A stretch of DNA of 41,770 nucleotides. Origin: Oscillospiraceae bacterium (lineage in GTDB: Bacteria > Bacillota > Clostridia > Oscillospirales > Ruminococcaceae). The notes under the pieces were generated by a model. The model had not been told where the DNA came from. It worked only from the letters and a program-made list of their open reading frames with translations, and ran no database searches. Position numbers and translations under genes: made by a program. Each line of letters begins with the position of its first letter. The stretch's first letter is position 1. Where the stretch lies: NCBI GenBank assembly GCA_017405465.1, contig JAFRAJ010000053.1, positions 1-41,770 on the forward strand, given 5' to 3'. This document shows positions 1 through 7,605 of this stretch, piece by piece.

Positions 1-136
1 AATCAATACTTTTCTCGAAATCCACTGTACTATATTATGCGCTATGGTTAATGGTGCAAAATGGAGCAGCAGAAAACATGTCATTAACAGTCATTAAACG
101 ATACTGCATACCAGTATTAGAGTATTGATAAGAAAT

Positions 137-186
137 TAGCGCTCCTCCCACGACTCAAGTCATCACGGGGGTCCGCGCTAGTTTTT
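137..186 (+). terminator. Hairpin with T-tract; terminator or IS605-like end
   Basis: A six-base stem (TAGCGC at 137-142 with GCGCTA at 175-180) encloses a C-rich/G-rich inner stem and a GACT/AGTC mini-hairpin, then T5 at 182-186. The T-tract fits a Rho-independent terminator reading rightward. The minus-strand inner sequence (CCCCCGTG...GTCGTGGGAGG) resembles the subterminal hairpin found at ends of IS200/IS605-type elements, so a solo insertion-sequence end is the alternative. Confidence 0.45.
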
Positions 187-212
187 CCTGAATAACGTAA
201 CACTAATAACGG

Positions 213-247
213 TGCCCTCTTCCCCACACAGGGAAAGAGGGCATTTT
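213..247 (+). terminator. Rho-independent terminator
   Basis: TGCCCTCTT-CCC pairs with GGG-AAAGAGGGCA around a short loop (one bulged A) and is followed by TTTT on the plus strand. The minus side lacks a T-run, so it appears to serve a rightward transcript from outside the window rather than the leftward GNAT gene that ends at 263. Confidence 0.6.
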
Positions 248-262
248 CTGTATGTTTGCTTC

Positions 263-805
263 TCACAGAAGGCCGATATCATACCGTTCGACAGTCAGTC
301 CTGACTCATCGCCGTGAACGGATCCGGCAAAGACACCTCCGCTGCGGAGAATGACACGTCTGCTTCGCTCATTGGTACTGATACATACCACTCTCACCTG
401 CCCGAGCCCTGCTTTTCGGGCTTCTTCCAGAACAAGTCTAAGCTGCTCGGTACCGTATCCTTTTCCTCTTTCGGAAGGCCGGACGGAATATCCGATATTG
501 GAAGCGAACTCGGCATCGTCGTCATCATATTCCAGGCGGTGTTTAAGGCTGCAAAAGCCGATCAGCCTGCCGTCGCTCTTTCTGACTGACATATACCACG
601 AGATCCTGCCTTCCTGCTGCTGACAGAAATCGAGCCAGTCATTGACATTCTGGAATTCCTCGAGATGGTCCATTCCGGGTATCCTTCCGGGAACATATGT
701 CACTCTCTCACGGTCTTCTGAAAACTCGTTTCTGTACTCGAGGATCTGCCCCGCATATTCATACGCAGGGCAGATAAGTCTTATGTTTTCACCCGGCGAA
801 CTCAT
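263..805 (-). CDS. GNAT family N-acetyltransferase
   Basis: This 180-residue protein has the GNAT fold signature: a motif-A segment near residues 110-125 (RPSERGKGYGTEQL, the acetyl-CoA pyrophosphate loop) after a beta strand reading IGYSV, and a downstream SGG turn. It should transfer acetyl from acetyl-CoA to an amine; the substrate is not evident. Its ATG overlaps the stop of the upstream isomerase gene by 4 nt (ATGA), so it is the last gene of the DhaK-like/RpiB-like operon. This invites a link to sugar phosphate metabolism, but GNAT cassettes are common in this stretch and co-transcription may be incidental. Confidence 0.85.
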   Translation of the reverse strand: MSSPGENIRLICPAYEYAGQILEYRNEFSEDRERVTYVPGRIPGMDHLEEFQNVNDWLDFCQQQEGRISWYMSVRKSDGRLIGFCSLKHRLEYDDDDAEFASNIGYSVRPSERGKGYGTEQLRLVLEEARKAGLGQVRVVCISTNERSRRVILRSGGVFAGSVHGDESGLTVERYDIGLL

Positions 806-1410
806 GCGTTCGCCTTCTTGCTGGTGATCTGATAGACCAGGAGGTTATCAGTCACATATCCTTCCGGGAACTGGACATCACCGAGATGGATCGGTTCGAA
901 TCCGTTGGCCTTAAACGCTTCATAGTCGAACTGGTCGATCTCATCATATGCCAGCTGATGGTATTCGGTGGAGAGAGGCTGATCCTCCCATCCGTCACCG
1001 AGTTTGGTGTTGAGCCACGCGTCCACAGCTTCTATACCGTCTGCAGGCGACATCCAGAATCCGCCCATGGACAGGACGTTGGTATTGTTGGCCTGCGACG
1101 CTCTCTTGGCGGAACGCACGCTCTCCACTACAGCAGCCTGGACTCCGGGGCATTTCCCCGCAGCGATATGAATGCCCATTCCGGTGCCGCAGAAAACAAG
1201 TCCTCTCTCATATTCCTTCTCCGAGATCTTGGCTCCTACCTTGAAACCTACGCGGTGGAACATCTCCGGATTCGGAGCATAGGGGTCTGTCACTCCCACG
1301 TCCTCAACTTTCCATCCCAGATCCACCAGATGCTTTTTGACGGCCTCCTTGAGGGAGAATCCGGCCATGTCTGATCCCATGACTATGTACTTATCAGCGA
1401 TCGTTTTCAT
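802..1410 (-). CDS. RpiB/LacA/LacB-family sugar-phosphate isomerase
   Basis: The 202-residue protein carries the family's N-terminal strand (MGSDMAGFSLK), the active-site loop GLVFCGTGMGI with C74 in the position of the RpiB catalytic cysteine, and the later NNTNVLSMGG block. Members interconvert aldose and ketose phosphates in the cytosol. Two conserved positions differ: the usual SDHAG histidine is M14, and the histidine of the HNDANV block is absent (QANNTNV). The C-terminus is about 50 residues longer than ordinary RpiB. These differences suggest a substrate other than ribose 5-phosphate. Next to a DhaK-type kinase, a tetrulose or other ketose phosphate is a reasonable guess, as in tetritol pathways where DhaK-type kinases act with RpiB-like isomerases. 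Confidence 0.85.
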   Translation of the reverse strand: MKTIADKYIVMGSDMAGFSLKEAVKKHLVDLGWKVEDVGVTDPYAPNPEMFHRVGFKVGAKISEKEYERGLVFCGTGMGIHIAAGKCPGVQAAVVESVRSAKRASQANNTNVLSMGGFWMSPADGIEAVDAWLNTKLGDGWEDQPLSTEYHQLAYDEIDQFDYEAFKANGFEPIHLGDVQFPEGYVTDNLLVYQITSKKANA

Positions 1411-1458
1411 TTCTTTGATCCTTTCAATTTCAAAACAGTGTTTACTGCCAATAACAAT

Positions 1459-2445
1459 TTACGTGTTCGGCGTCCAGTATTTCCTGATGTCGTCGTCCAC
1501 TTTGCCAAGAGAAAGTATCATGCCTGCCAGCTCCTGCGTCGTGACACCGGGTCCGAATCTTCCGTCAAAGATCTTGAATCCTCTGTCCTCTGTAAGGTAG
1601 TGATAGAGATCTCTGTAGAAGATACCCATCTCCATATAGGTAAGCCCGCCGAGGTTGTTGACGTTTACTACCAGCTCGTCGCCTTTCTCAAACCCCATAT
1701 CATCGATGATGGTGTCCGCCATGTGTCTTGCAAGTTCCTTTGATGTCGGCATCTTCATGGTGACTCCGCTGGATTCTCCGTGCTGGCCTATTCCGAGCTC
1801 GATCTCGTCATCCTTCATGGGCATTATGACTTCACCAGTTATCGGGTTTATCGCGCTTCTGATGCCTACGGCGTAGGATCCGTTGTTGTCTCTCGCCTTG
1901 TCTGCAAGACGGACGACCTCGTCCAGATCACAGCCTTCTTCTGCCGCGATCCCGACTATCCTGCCGAGGCTTCCCATAAGGCCGCGTCTCTCGGAGATCC
2001 GCTCCCTTGGAGCAGAAGCGACGTCGCTCCAGTCGATGTGCATCCTGACATTGACTCCCTGAGCCTCCAGCATCTGGAATGCCATCCTGGAATTCAGGAT
2101 ATCTCCCGCGTGGCTGCTGGTGTTTATCAGGATCGGGCTACCGTCATCCACGTATTTAATGCCGTCATATAACTGTTTCCAGGCAGGAGCCGCGAAAAAC
2201 TCTCCGGCTACCATGAGGTCGTTGCCGTAGCGGCCTACCATCGTGAAAAGGACCGGCTCATGTCCGCTTCCGCCGCCTCCCACGATCTTTACCTTGCCTT
2301 TTTCCTTGCGGAATTCCGGCTTACGGACTATGAACTTCGTACCGGGAACCACTTCCGACTGGCGGTCATTGTCGCTCAGGAAGAAGCCTTCCATTGCCTC
2401 CTGAACTACGTTCTCAGGGTCATTGCAAATCTTCTTTATCATCAT
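1459..2445 (-). CDS. dhaK: DhaK-type dihydroxyacetone kinase subunit
   Basis: The 328-residue protein matches the substrate-binding subunit of dihydroxyacetone kinases: GGGGSGHEP at 56-64, the SHAGDILN strand-turn near 111-118, and GIGQHGESS with H222 at the position of the histidine that forms a hemiaminal bond with the ketose. DhaK needs the ADP-carrying DhaL subunit (and DhaM, or an ATP-dependent fused DhaL domain) to phosphorylate its substrate; neither is present in this window. The gene leads an operon with the RpiB-like isomerase 48 nt downstream. The substrate may be dihydroxyacetone or a larger ketose such as erythrulose. The symbol denotes family, not proven role. Confidence 0.88.
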   Translation of the reverse strand: MMIKKICNDPENVVQEAMEGFFLSDNDRQSEVVPGTKFIVRKPEFRKEKGKVKIVGGGGSGHEPVLFTMVGRYGNDLMVAGEFFAAPAWKQLYDGIKYVDDGSPILINTSSHAGDILNSRMAFQMLEAQGVNVRMHIDWSDVASAPRERISERRGLMGSLGRIVGIAAEEGCDLDEVVRLADKARDNNGSYAVGIRSAINPITGEVIMPMKDDEIELGIGQHGESSGVTMKMPTSKELARHMADTIIDDMGFEKGDELVVNVNNLGGLTYMEMGIFYRDLYHYLTEDRGFKIFDGRFGPGVTTQELAGMILSLGKVDDDIRKYWTPNT

Positions 2446-2610
2446 ATCGTTCTCTTTCTTTCTGCGATACAGCAGCCGGGCTGCCCACCGCCGTGACAGA
2501 TCAAAGCACAGAACACTGCGCTTTACCTGTATTTTTTTGCTCTTTCTATTAATATGATAACAGACAGAAGCGGCTATTTTGCAATCATAATATCGACGAA
2601 AAACGGCAAT

Positions 2611-2644
2611 AAAAATCAGCCTTCTGACAGTACCGTCAGAAGGC
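2611..2644 (-). terminator. Strong hairpin terminator
   Basis: GCCTTCTGAC (2619-2628) pairs perfectly with GTCAGAAGGC (2635-2644). Reading leftward it is followed by GATTTTT, so it ends the operon whose last gene stops at 2671. The plus side also has CTTTTC, so it may work both ways. Confidence 0.8.
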
Positions 2645-2670
2645 CTTTTCTATTGACATTTTATGGAAGA

Positions 2671-2997
2671 TCATTTTCTCAGGAAGCTGCTGTCGCGCTC
2701 CTCCATCTTCTCCTCAGTGAATCTCTCCGCACGGGTGTGCAGATCGTACTTTTCCCTTAGCGCGGCGATCCCGCCCATAAGTTCGGACGCATGATGATCG
2801 TCAAGTGCCTTCTGATCCCTCCACCTGTCTATGAGCAGCACAGTCTCCGGATCGTCCATTGGAAAGAAATATTCATATCTCTCGTTACCCTCCCTTGAGC
2901 GTATCCTGTCCACCATGCCGCTGGAAGTCATCTCCTGGGCGAATCTTCTGGCGCTGCCGTTATTTCCCGTGTAATACAGATTGATGATAATGCTCAT
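2671..2997 (-). CDS. ABM-superfamily (quinol monooxygenase-like) protein
   Basis: The 108-residue protein looks like an antibiotic-biosynthesis-monooxygenase dimeric alpha/beta barrel: an opening strand IIINLYYTG, the block RYEYFFPMDDPETVLLIDRW (pattern 'Y.....D.....L.E.W'), and the DDHHASE helix that follows. Such small proteins include quinol monooxygenases such as YgiN and some with unknown roles. Its ATG overlaps the stop of the upstream GNAT gene (ATGA), making it the last gene of a four-gene operon that begins with an XRE regulator. The substrate cannot be told from the sequence. Confidence 0.75.
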   Translation of the reverse strand: MSIIINLYYTGNNGSARRFAQEMTSSGMVDRIRSREGNERYEYFFPMDDPETVLLIDRWRDQKALDDHHASELMGGIAALREKYDLHTRAERFTEEKMEERDSSFLRK

Positions 2998-3455
2998 TGC
3001 TCATCCCTGCTTTCCGTTTCTATGGCAAAAGAAACTATATCTTCCATCTCTTCGAAACCGTTCTTAAGGTAGAACCCGTAAGCCGGGACCGTCCTGTCAG
3101 TCTGAAGGAAGATATGTGTGATCCCGTTGCACGAAAGATACTTCCTTATTTCTTTCAGGAACGCGCTTCCGACTCCGCGGTTCTGATACTTCTTCGTGAC
3201 AAAGAACTCGTCCACACAGTACTCGGTGCCGGTATACCAGTGCTTGATGCGGCCCATGGCAGCTGCGGTCAGTTCATCGCCGTCCATATAACCGAGCGTC
3301 AGCGAATTCGACTGCATCGTAAGATCAGCGATATATGCTTTAAGCTGATCCGTATCGCTCCAGTCGTCGAACCACGGTTCCGCGGTGAATACTTCTGTGA
3401 ACTTTATCGTCAACATCTCCGTGTCTGATCCCGTCAGAACCTTAAGTTCCATCAT
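2994..3455 (-). CDS. GNAT family N-acetyltransferase
   Basis: The 153-residue protein has motif A at FVTKKYQNRGVGSAFLKEI (about 86-104, with the Q-N-R-G-V-G acetyl-CoA loop) and a C-terminal YGFYLKNGFEEM motif B. It is a single-domain soluble acetyltransferase of unknown substrate. The start overlaps the previous stop by one base (TAATG). A second ATG three bases on, at 3452, is better spaced from AAGGAG and may be the real start. It is the third gene of the XRE-GNAT-GNAT-ABM operon. Confidence 0.85.
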   Translation of the reverse strand: MMELKVLTGSDTEMLTIKFTEVFTAEPWFDDWSDTDQLKAYIADLTMQSNSLTLGYMDGDELTAAAMGRIKHWYTGTEYCVDEFFVTKKYQNRGVGSAFLKEIRKYLSCNGITHIFLQTDRTVPAYGFYLKNGFEEMEDIVSFAIETESRDEQ

Positions 3456-3922
3456 TATCTCCTTATGAACAGCGGCATTCCGTACTCATCCGCCCCGTTT
3501 TCTGTAAAGCCCAGCGATCTCCAGAAACGCACGGAATCTTCTTTTTCGCTGTTCAGTTCATAGTACCGGGCCCCATTGGACCGAGTATACCTCTCCAGTG
3601 CTTCGAAACATCTGTGTCCCGTTCCGTTTCCGCGGTGCTGAGGAAACACCCAGAAGTCCAGAATGAAGCATTTTCCGTCCTCGCTTTTATATATGCAGTA
3701 AGACGCTGCGCCTATCCTCGTTCCTTCTTCCTCGAACCAGACCAGATGATGCCGGTCTTCATTCCTTTTCATCTGTTCCCTGATGACGCTGCGGTACTCC
3801 TCCTCGGAAGAAAAGTACTCAAGATCCTCCGGATCAGTCACGATCCCGTCGTCCTTAAGATATTTTATATGCTCGCAGAAATATTCATCAGCCATTTCTG
3901 CAGGTATCTCTCTGATCTCCAT
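3455..3922 (-). CDS. GNAT family N-acetyltransferase
   Basis: The 155-residue protein shows the central GNAT elements: FILDFWVFPQHRGNGTGHRC (about 87-106, motif A with HRGNGTG) and SVRFWRSLGF near the C-terminus (motif B). A GGAGG box five bases before the ATG supports this start. It follows the XRE regulator gene by 17 nt and precedes another GNAT gene, so two different acetyltransferases are made from one message. Substrate unknown. Confidence 0.85.
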   Translation of the reverse strand: MEIREIPAEMADEYFCEHIKYLKDDGIVTDPEDLEYFSSEEEYRSVIREQMKRNEDRHHLVWFEEEGTRIGAASYCIYKSEDGKCFILDFWVFPQHRGNGTGHRCFEALERYTRSNGARYYELNSEKEDSVRFWRSLGFTENGADEYGMPLFIRR

Positions 3923-3939
3923 GAGATCCTCCGCTGGTC

Positions 3940-4515
3940 TCAGATAAGCCTGTATGCCGCCTTTCTGAAGACATTATTTCCTATCGTGAACTTCTTTGGA
4001 TCGACTTTGTGTGCGATCTCGCCGATCGTAATGAAATCTTCTGAGACTCTGACCAGATATTGTTTCCCGCTCTTCTCAGCAAGATAGTAGCCGTCATGAT
4101 TGACAGCATAGTCGGCAAGCTGGCTTACTCCCCAGGACGTCACCAGATCCAGCAGGAATTCCCAGCCGCTCAGTTTCTTTCTTCTGATGAGCGGATAAAG
4201 CGCGTCAGCGTCTCGGTATCTTGCGAAGGCCGCCGCGTCCTTCCTGCCCCTGCACTTTCCCGTTTTAACATAGGAATCCAGATCGACAGGTTCCCTGGTC
4301 TCGTTGAAGCAGATCCTGTCGTCATCGGCAAGCAGCTGATCTATGCTGACCGAAAGCGTCTTTGAGATCGCCTTGAGGTTACCCACATCGGGCATGCCGG
4401 TGTCGGATTCCCATTTGGCTACGGCTGATCTGGATACGCTCAGCCTTTCAGCGAGCTGCTCCTGAGACAGCCCGGCTTCTTTTCTCGCGTCTTTTAGTTT
4501 TTCTCCGAATGTCAT
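3940..4515 (-). CDS. XRE-family helix-turn-helix regulator
   Basis: The 191-residue protein begins with a Cro/CI-type HTH (residues 1-65: LKDARKEAGLSQEQLAERL, then SRSAVAKWESDTGMP) followed by a roughly 125-residue C-terminal region without a recognised ligand domain. The C-terminal part contains KCRGRKDAAAF and a YLAEKSGKQYLVRV strand pair. An AAGGAGGT box seven bases before the ATG fixes the start. It is the first gene of its operon and probably regulates it; the structured repeat block just upstream (4584-4635) is a candidate site. Confidence 0.88.
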   Translation of the reverse strand: MTFGEKLKDARKEAGLSQEQLAERLSVSRSAVAKWESDTGMPDVGNLKAISKTLSVSIDQLLADDDRICFNETREPVDLDSYVKTGKCRGRKDAAAFARYRDADALYPLIRRKKLSGWEFLLDLVTSWGVSQLADYAVNHDGYYLAEKSGKQYLVRVSEDFITIGEIAHKVDPKKFTIGNNVFRKAAYRLI

Positions 4516-4583
4516 TATTAAGACCTCCTTCCGCTTTCTGCGGTTTTTTCAGGTCTCATATTATGATCCGCTCTTGCTGAGGA

Positions 4584-4635
4584 CAATAGAGCACCCGTGA
4601 CAGTACAGTCACTATCCGTGACACTGCCCTTATTG
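4584..4635. repeat. Nested inverted repeat before the regulator gene
   Basis: An outer pair CAATA/TATTG (4584-4588, 4631-4635) and GCA/TGC enclose GTGAC (4597-4601) and GTCAC (4608-4612), plus a further CCGTGACACT copy at 4616-4625 that repeats CCGTGACAGT at 4595-4604. It lies between the upstream operon's last gene, overlapping its stop codon, and the XRE regulator. It could be an operator array for that regulator or a terminator without a clear T-run. Confidence 0.45.
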
Positions 4636-5007
4636 TTTTAGATATTCCTTAAGGAGCTCGATGTCCCTGAAGTCCTTCTCTCTGCCAAGTTCTTCCTTCT
4701 GACGGATTATACCTTCCGGAGTCAGTACACGGAAACCGTCGTATTCAGTCACCCAGTCTCCCATCCAGTCTTCCGAGAGTTCTATTGTCTCTCCGTATTT
4801 GAACCAGCGCCTTCCGTCATCCATGCGCCGGTAGAGCCAGCCTTCTTCTTCCAGGCGGTCCGCCATCTCTTTAGTGCATCCCAGATCGATATCAGCTGTC
4901 TCCTGCCTTATACCGTAAAGCAGCATCGCTCCGCCGGCTACCAGCCAGTAATCTTTCCTGTCAAACGGAAATCTCTCAAGGCGCTCCAGCATCTCTGCTC
5001 TGTTCAT
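4630..5007 (-). CDS. Nucleotidyltransferase-fold protein
   Basis: The 125-residue protein carries YWLVAGGAMLLYG followed by RQETADIDLGC (about 20-44), the GG...(S/T)xD(I/V)D pattern of small nucleotidyltransferase-superfamily proteins such as MNT or AbiEii-like domains. Only one clear DID pair and no obvious third acidic residue is seen, so catalysis is uncertain. The C-terminus (VLTPEGIIRQKEELGREKDFRD) matches the KxxRxKDxxD-like tail of such domains. It is 20 nt after the GrpB gene and ends a three-gene operon. No HEPN or toxin partner is adjacent. Confidence 0.7.
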   Translation of the reverse strand: MNRAEMLERLERFPFDRKDYWLVAGGAMLLYGIRQETADIDLGCTKEMADRLEEEGWLYRRMDDGRRWFKYGETIELSEDWMGDWVTEYDGFRVLTPEGIIRQKEELGREKDFRDIELLKEYLKQ

Positions 5008-5027
5008 GGTCCTCTCCTCAGATCCTC

Positions 5028-5540
5028 CTAAACTCCGATCTCTCTGTAGATCTTTTCAATGAACGGAGTCTTGTATTCTATGTACCTGTCTATGTCTTCA
5101 GGATAGAGCGCTGCTCCTTCTTCCTTGATCCTGCTGTATTCTGCAGCCGCTTCCGGATGAGATCGCAGATAATCCCTGAAGGCAATGTGCCTTCTAAGTT
5201 CAGGCGAATCCTCAGTGCAGACATACAAATGATGCTTCTGCAGGTGATCCTTGCCGTCATATCTGAACGCTTTCCGTCCGGTGATGCCGAGATCACCCTC
5301 ATGCTGATATCCGATCCTGCCAAGTGCGGCAATGACATCGCTCAGCACAGAACTGTCGCTGATAACGACATCGATATCGATGACAGGTTTTGCGGAAAGT
5401 CCCCGCACAGAAGTGTTGCCCACATGTTCTATGCTCTCAGCCAGTTCTCCGAGGGCTGACTTGATCTCATCTTTTATCTTAAGAAAATCCCGCTCCCACT
5501 GATCGCTGTAGGGAAGGACTGTCACATATGACGTTCTCAT
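5028..5540 (-). CDS. GrpB family protein
   Basis: From the ATG at 5540 this is a 170-residue GrpB-family (UPF0157) protein: VLPYSDQWERDF at the start, IEHVGNTSVRGLSAKPVIDI (about 36-55) and HLYVCTEDSPELRRHIAFRD mid-protein. The fold is nucleotidyltransferase-like; the function is not established, and in some proteins the domain is fused to kinases. A longer frame begins at 5615 inside the upstream GNAT gene, but AGAGGA before 5540 and the usual GrpB start support the shorter form. It lies 11 nt after the GNAT gene's stop. Confidence 0.85.
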   Translation of the reverse strand: MRTSYVTVLPYSDQWERDFLKIKDEIKSALGELAESIEHVGNTSVRGLSAKPVIDIDVVISDSSVLSDVIAALGRIGYQHEGDLGITGRKAFRYDGKDHLQKHHLYVCTEDSPELRRHIAFRDYLRSHPEAAAEYSRIKEEGAALYPEDIDRYIEYKTPFIEKIYREIGV

Positions 5541-5551
5541 CTCGTCCTCTA

Positions 5552-6136
5552 TTATCTGTTCTGATCCTGAAATATTGACGCTTTCCGCTCCAGTATACTG
5601 GGCTCTGATTGCCATTCTTCGCGGAGGATCCTCATCATGATAAAGTCACTGTATTCTCCGTCATAGTAGTAACCCTGTTCCTGTATTCCCTCCTGCCTGA
5701 ATCCCACCTTCTTATAGAACTCCAGAGCGTCAGTATTGAGTCCTACCACTCCTATAGACACACGGTTCATCCCATACTCATTGAAAGCCATGTCCAGCAT
5801 GAGTCTTATCGCTTCTGTGCCGTAGCCTTTATTCTGCTTTTCCGGATCCGGGATTATTATCGTGAGATCCGTACAATGCCACGCAGGGAACATTCTGAGC
5901 AATCCTGTTTCACCGATTACTGAGCCGTCTATGTCAGTTATCGTGAACCACACAGAATCATCAGATCTGTGATATTCAGTGATGTATCTAAGTTCTGCCT
6001 CTTTATCGGTAGGTTCTGTGAATCCGCATTGAAACATTATCAAAGGCTGATTGAACCAGTACGCAAAAAACTCTGCGTCCTCTTCTCTCTGTTGACGCAG
6101 TATGATTTTTTCTCCTCTGATCTCTTTATGTTCCAT
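5552..6136 (-). CDS. RimJ/RimL-type GNAT acetyltransferase
   Basis: The 194-residue protein starts IRGEKIILRQQREEDAEFF, typical of the RimJ/RimL subgroup, with motif A IPDPEKQNKGYGTEAIRLML (about 110-129) and the closing ALEFYKKVGFRQEG and YYYDGEYSDFIMM strands. Members acetylate N-termini of ribosomal proteins or small amines; the substrate here is unknown. It leads an operon with the GrpB and nucleotidyltransferase-like genes. The last 20 residues (SEPSILERKASIFQDQNR) run past the domain. Confidence 0.85.
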   Translation of the reverse strand: MEHKEIRGEKIILRQQREEDAEFFAYWFNQPLIMFQCGFTEPTDKEAELRYITEYHRSDDSVWFTITDIDGSVIGETGLLRMFPAWHCTDLTIIIPDPEKQNKGYGTEAIRLMLDMAFNEYGMNRVSIGVVGLNTDALEFYKKVGFRQEGIQEQGYYYDGEYSDFIMMRILREEWQSEPSILERKASIFQDQNR

Positions 6137-6430
6137 GTTTTCCCTCTATTGCTACCATAATTGACTCATGACTTTCCAGTTTTGTTCGGATTGGATGCCG
6201 TATCCCGTTTCAAACAGGATAAATATAAAACTCTTTCTAACTGCACTGCAAACATTCCGTCTCAGTATGTCTTGGAACTCCCGTATCCGTGTCCGATATG
6301 CCTTTTCCGTTCAAGAAGATATGTCAATAAGGGATCTTCATTTTCCGCAGATCAGGAAATATATTAGTTCTGCTTTCGAACTGACAGCAAGGATGCCACG
6401 TAAACCGAAAGTACCCTTTATCTTTATACG
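6137..6430. other. Intergenic gap, no gene recognised
   Basis: Nearly 300 bases, AT-richer than the flanks, between the GNAT gene's start and the CorA-type gene's stop. A minus-strand frame of about 50 codons without a start lies near 6150-6330 and could be decayed coding sequence. I recognise no family and no clear terminator. Confidence 0.4.
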
Positions 6431-7354
6431 TTACATCCACTTTTTCCTTTTGAAAAATAACAGGCATCCGACTGCAACAGCAACACTTACCACAATCACA
6501 ATAGGATATCCAAGGGGCGATGCCAATTCAGGCATATACCTGAAGTTCATGCCGTACCATCCGGCAATAAGCGTCAGCGGCATAAAAATCGTCGTTACAA
6601 CTGTGAGCAGTGTCATGATCCTGTTTTGCCGTACTTCCAGCTGTGCATGATAAAGATCCCTCACCTGCAAAGTGTGGTCGCGAATTGAAGCCGCAGAATC
6701 ATGACGTCGGATCAAGAGATTCATAAACAAGTGAATGTATCGCAGATTCTCCTCTTCGAAAAAACCGTTTTCATTCTCTTCCAGTTCTTGTGTCATATCA
6801 ATAATCTGTTCATAGTGTACCAACAGCTTACGGATCGCATTGTAGATCTCATTAATACGTCCGATCTTTTCCGTTTCCTGAGAATTCAGTATTTCATCTT
6901 CTATCCGGTTTAGTTCGTCCTCATAGTGTTCCATAACCGATAAGTCGTTATCCACTATTTGTTCCAGAAAATCATAGAGAAAGCGCTCTAAACTTGGCTT
7001 CCGCCAGTGCTTCGTTTGTCTGATGGCTTCGATCATCTGCTCCGCCCTGCCGCTGTCATCAATGAATACTATGCCTTTTTCGTCCAAAGCAAAGGCAAAA
7101 CAATACTCCTTTGTCCCGATATTCGCCCGGTCAGGAAGTTGAAACGTTCCGGTAAGCGACTCATAGTTGACCTCTGCTTTCGTGTTGTGAATATTCCCTG
7201 TATCAATTTCCAGCTCGATACCAATGTCAAAACGGTCCCTCTCTTGCACCCATTCCGATGTTGTGAGAACGACTACATACTGTCTCCCTTTTATCTCAAA
7301 CAGGTCATTACCTGTACAGCGCTGCAGTGAATCAGCCAGAAAATAGTAGCTCAT
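6431..7354 (-). CDS. CorA-family divalent cation transporter
   Basis: The 307-residue protein has a long alpha/beta cytosolic N-domain, a coiled stretch (about 140-230) that forms the stalk helix, and two C-terminal membrane helices. The first ends with WYGMNFRYMPEL near 268-279, which contains the GMN signature and the MPEL loop. CorA-type pentamers carry Mg2+ (or Ni2+/Co2+, and Zn2+ in some relatives). A basic FKRKKWM tail follows TM2, as usual. The gene stands alone; AAGGGA sits nine bases before the ATG. The surrounding DNA is AT-richer than the rest of the window. Confidence 0.9.
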   Translation of the reverse strand: MSYYFLADSLQRCTGNDLFEIKGRQYVVVLTTSEWVQERDRFDIGIELEIDTGNIHNTKAEVNYESLTGTFQLPDRANIGTKEYCFAFALDEKGIVFIDDSGRAEQMIEAIRQTKHWRKPSLERFLYDFLEQIVDNDLSVMEHYEDELNRIEDEILNSQETEKIGRINEIYNAIRKLLVHYEQIIDMTQELEENENGFFEEENLRYIHLFMNLLIRRHDSAASIRDHTLQVRDLYHAQLEVRQNRIMTLLTVVTTIFMPLTLIAGWYGMNFRYMPELASPLGYPIVIVVSVAVAVGCLLFFKRKKWM

Positions 7355-7386
7355 TCAATCTATCCCTTCATTCTGCATTAAGTTAT

Positions 7387-7500
7387 TTACCCATAATAAT
7401 AGTCCTGTTTGTCTGAAAGGAAAACAGACCATGATTCACTTTCGTACAGCAGAAACTGTTTGTCTTCTTCAGACAGGTTGCACCAAACACAGTGTTCCAA
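7387..7500 (-). pseudogene. HIT-family protein remnant (N-terminus only)
   Basis: Reading leftward from TTG at 7500, 37 codons encode a peptide beginning LEHCVWCNLSEEDKQF and continuing LLYESESWSVFLSDKQDYYYG before TAA. This matches the start of HIT (histidine-triad) proteins: a CxxC zinc pair, an LYESE strand and VFLSDKQ, normally followed by GRCIVV and later the HxHxH triad. Everything after that point is missing. It sits between the P-loop kinase and CorA-type genes and is best read as a truncated gene. The family call rests on recall of HIT N-termini. Confidence 0.6.
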
Positions 7501-7605
7501 TTAGCTCACCCACACATTTCCGTTTTTCATATTTTCAAAATATCTAATCTTGAAAGAAATCAACAAATAAAAAGAAAGGGAAATATAAGCATGCAAAGAT
7601 CCGGA

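Larger units (their letters stand above)
1..262. other. Left-edge non-coding stretch
   Basis: No complete gene is visible. Two hairpins followed by T-runs on the plus strand (137-186 and 213-247) suggest a plus-strand transcript entering from the left. A short plus frame is open from base 1 to a TAA at 49-51 and could be the last 16 codons of an off-window gene, but a second plus frame stays open further, so this is weak. Confidence 0.5.

Noticed and set aside
137..180. Hammerhead-type ribozyme core on the minus strand (GTGATGA)
   Set aside because: The core C3 is G, and the GAAA core segment and three-stem arrangement are missing.
5541..5615. Extended N-terminus of the GrpB protein
   Set aside because: The extra 25 residues lie inside the upstream GNAT gene, do not resemble GrpB starts, and a ribosome site precedes ATG 5540.
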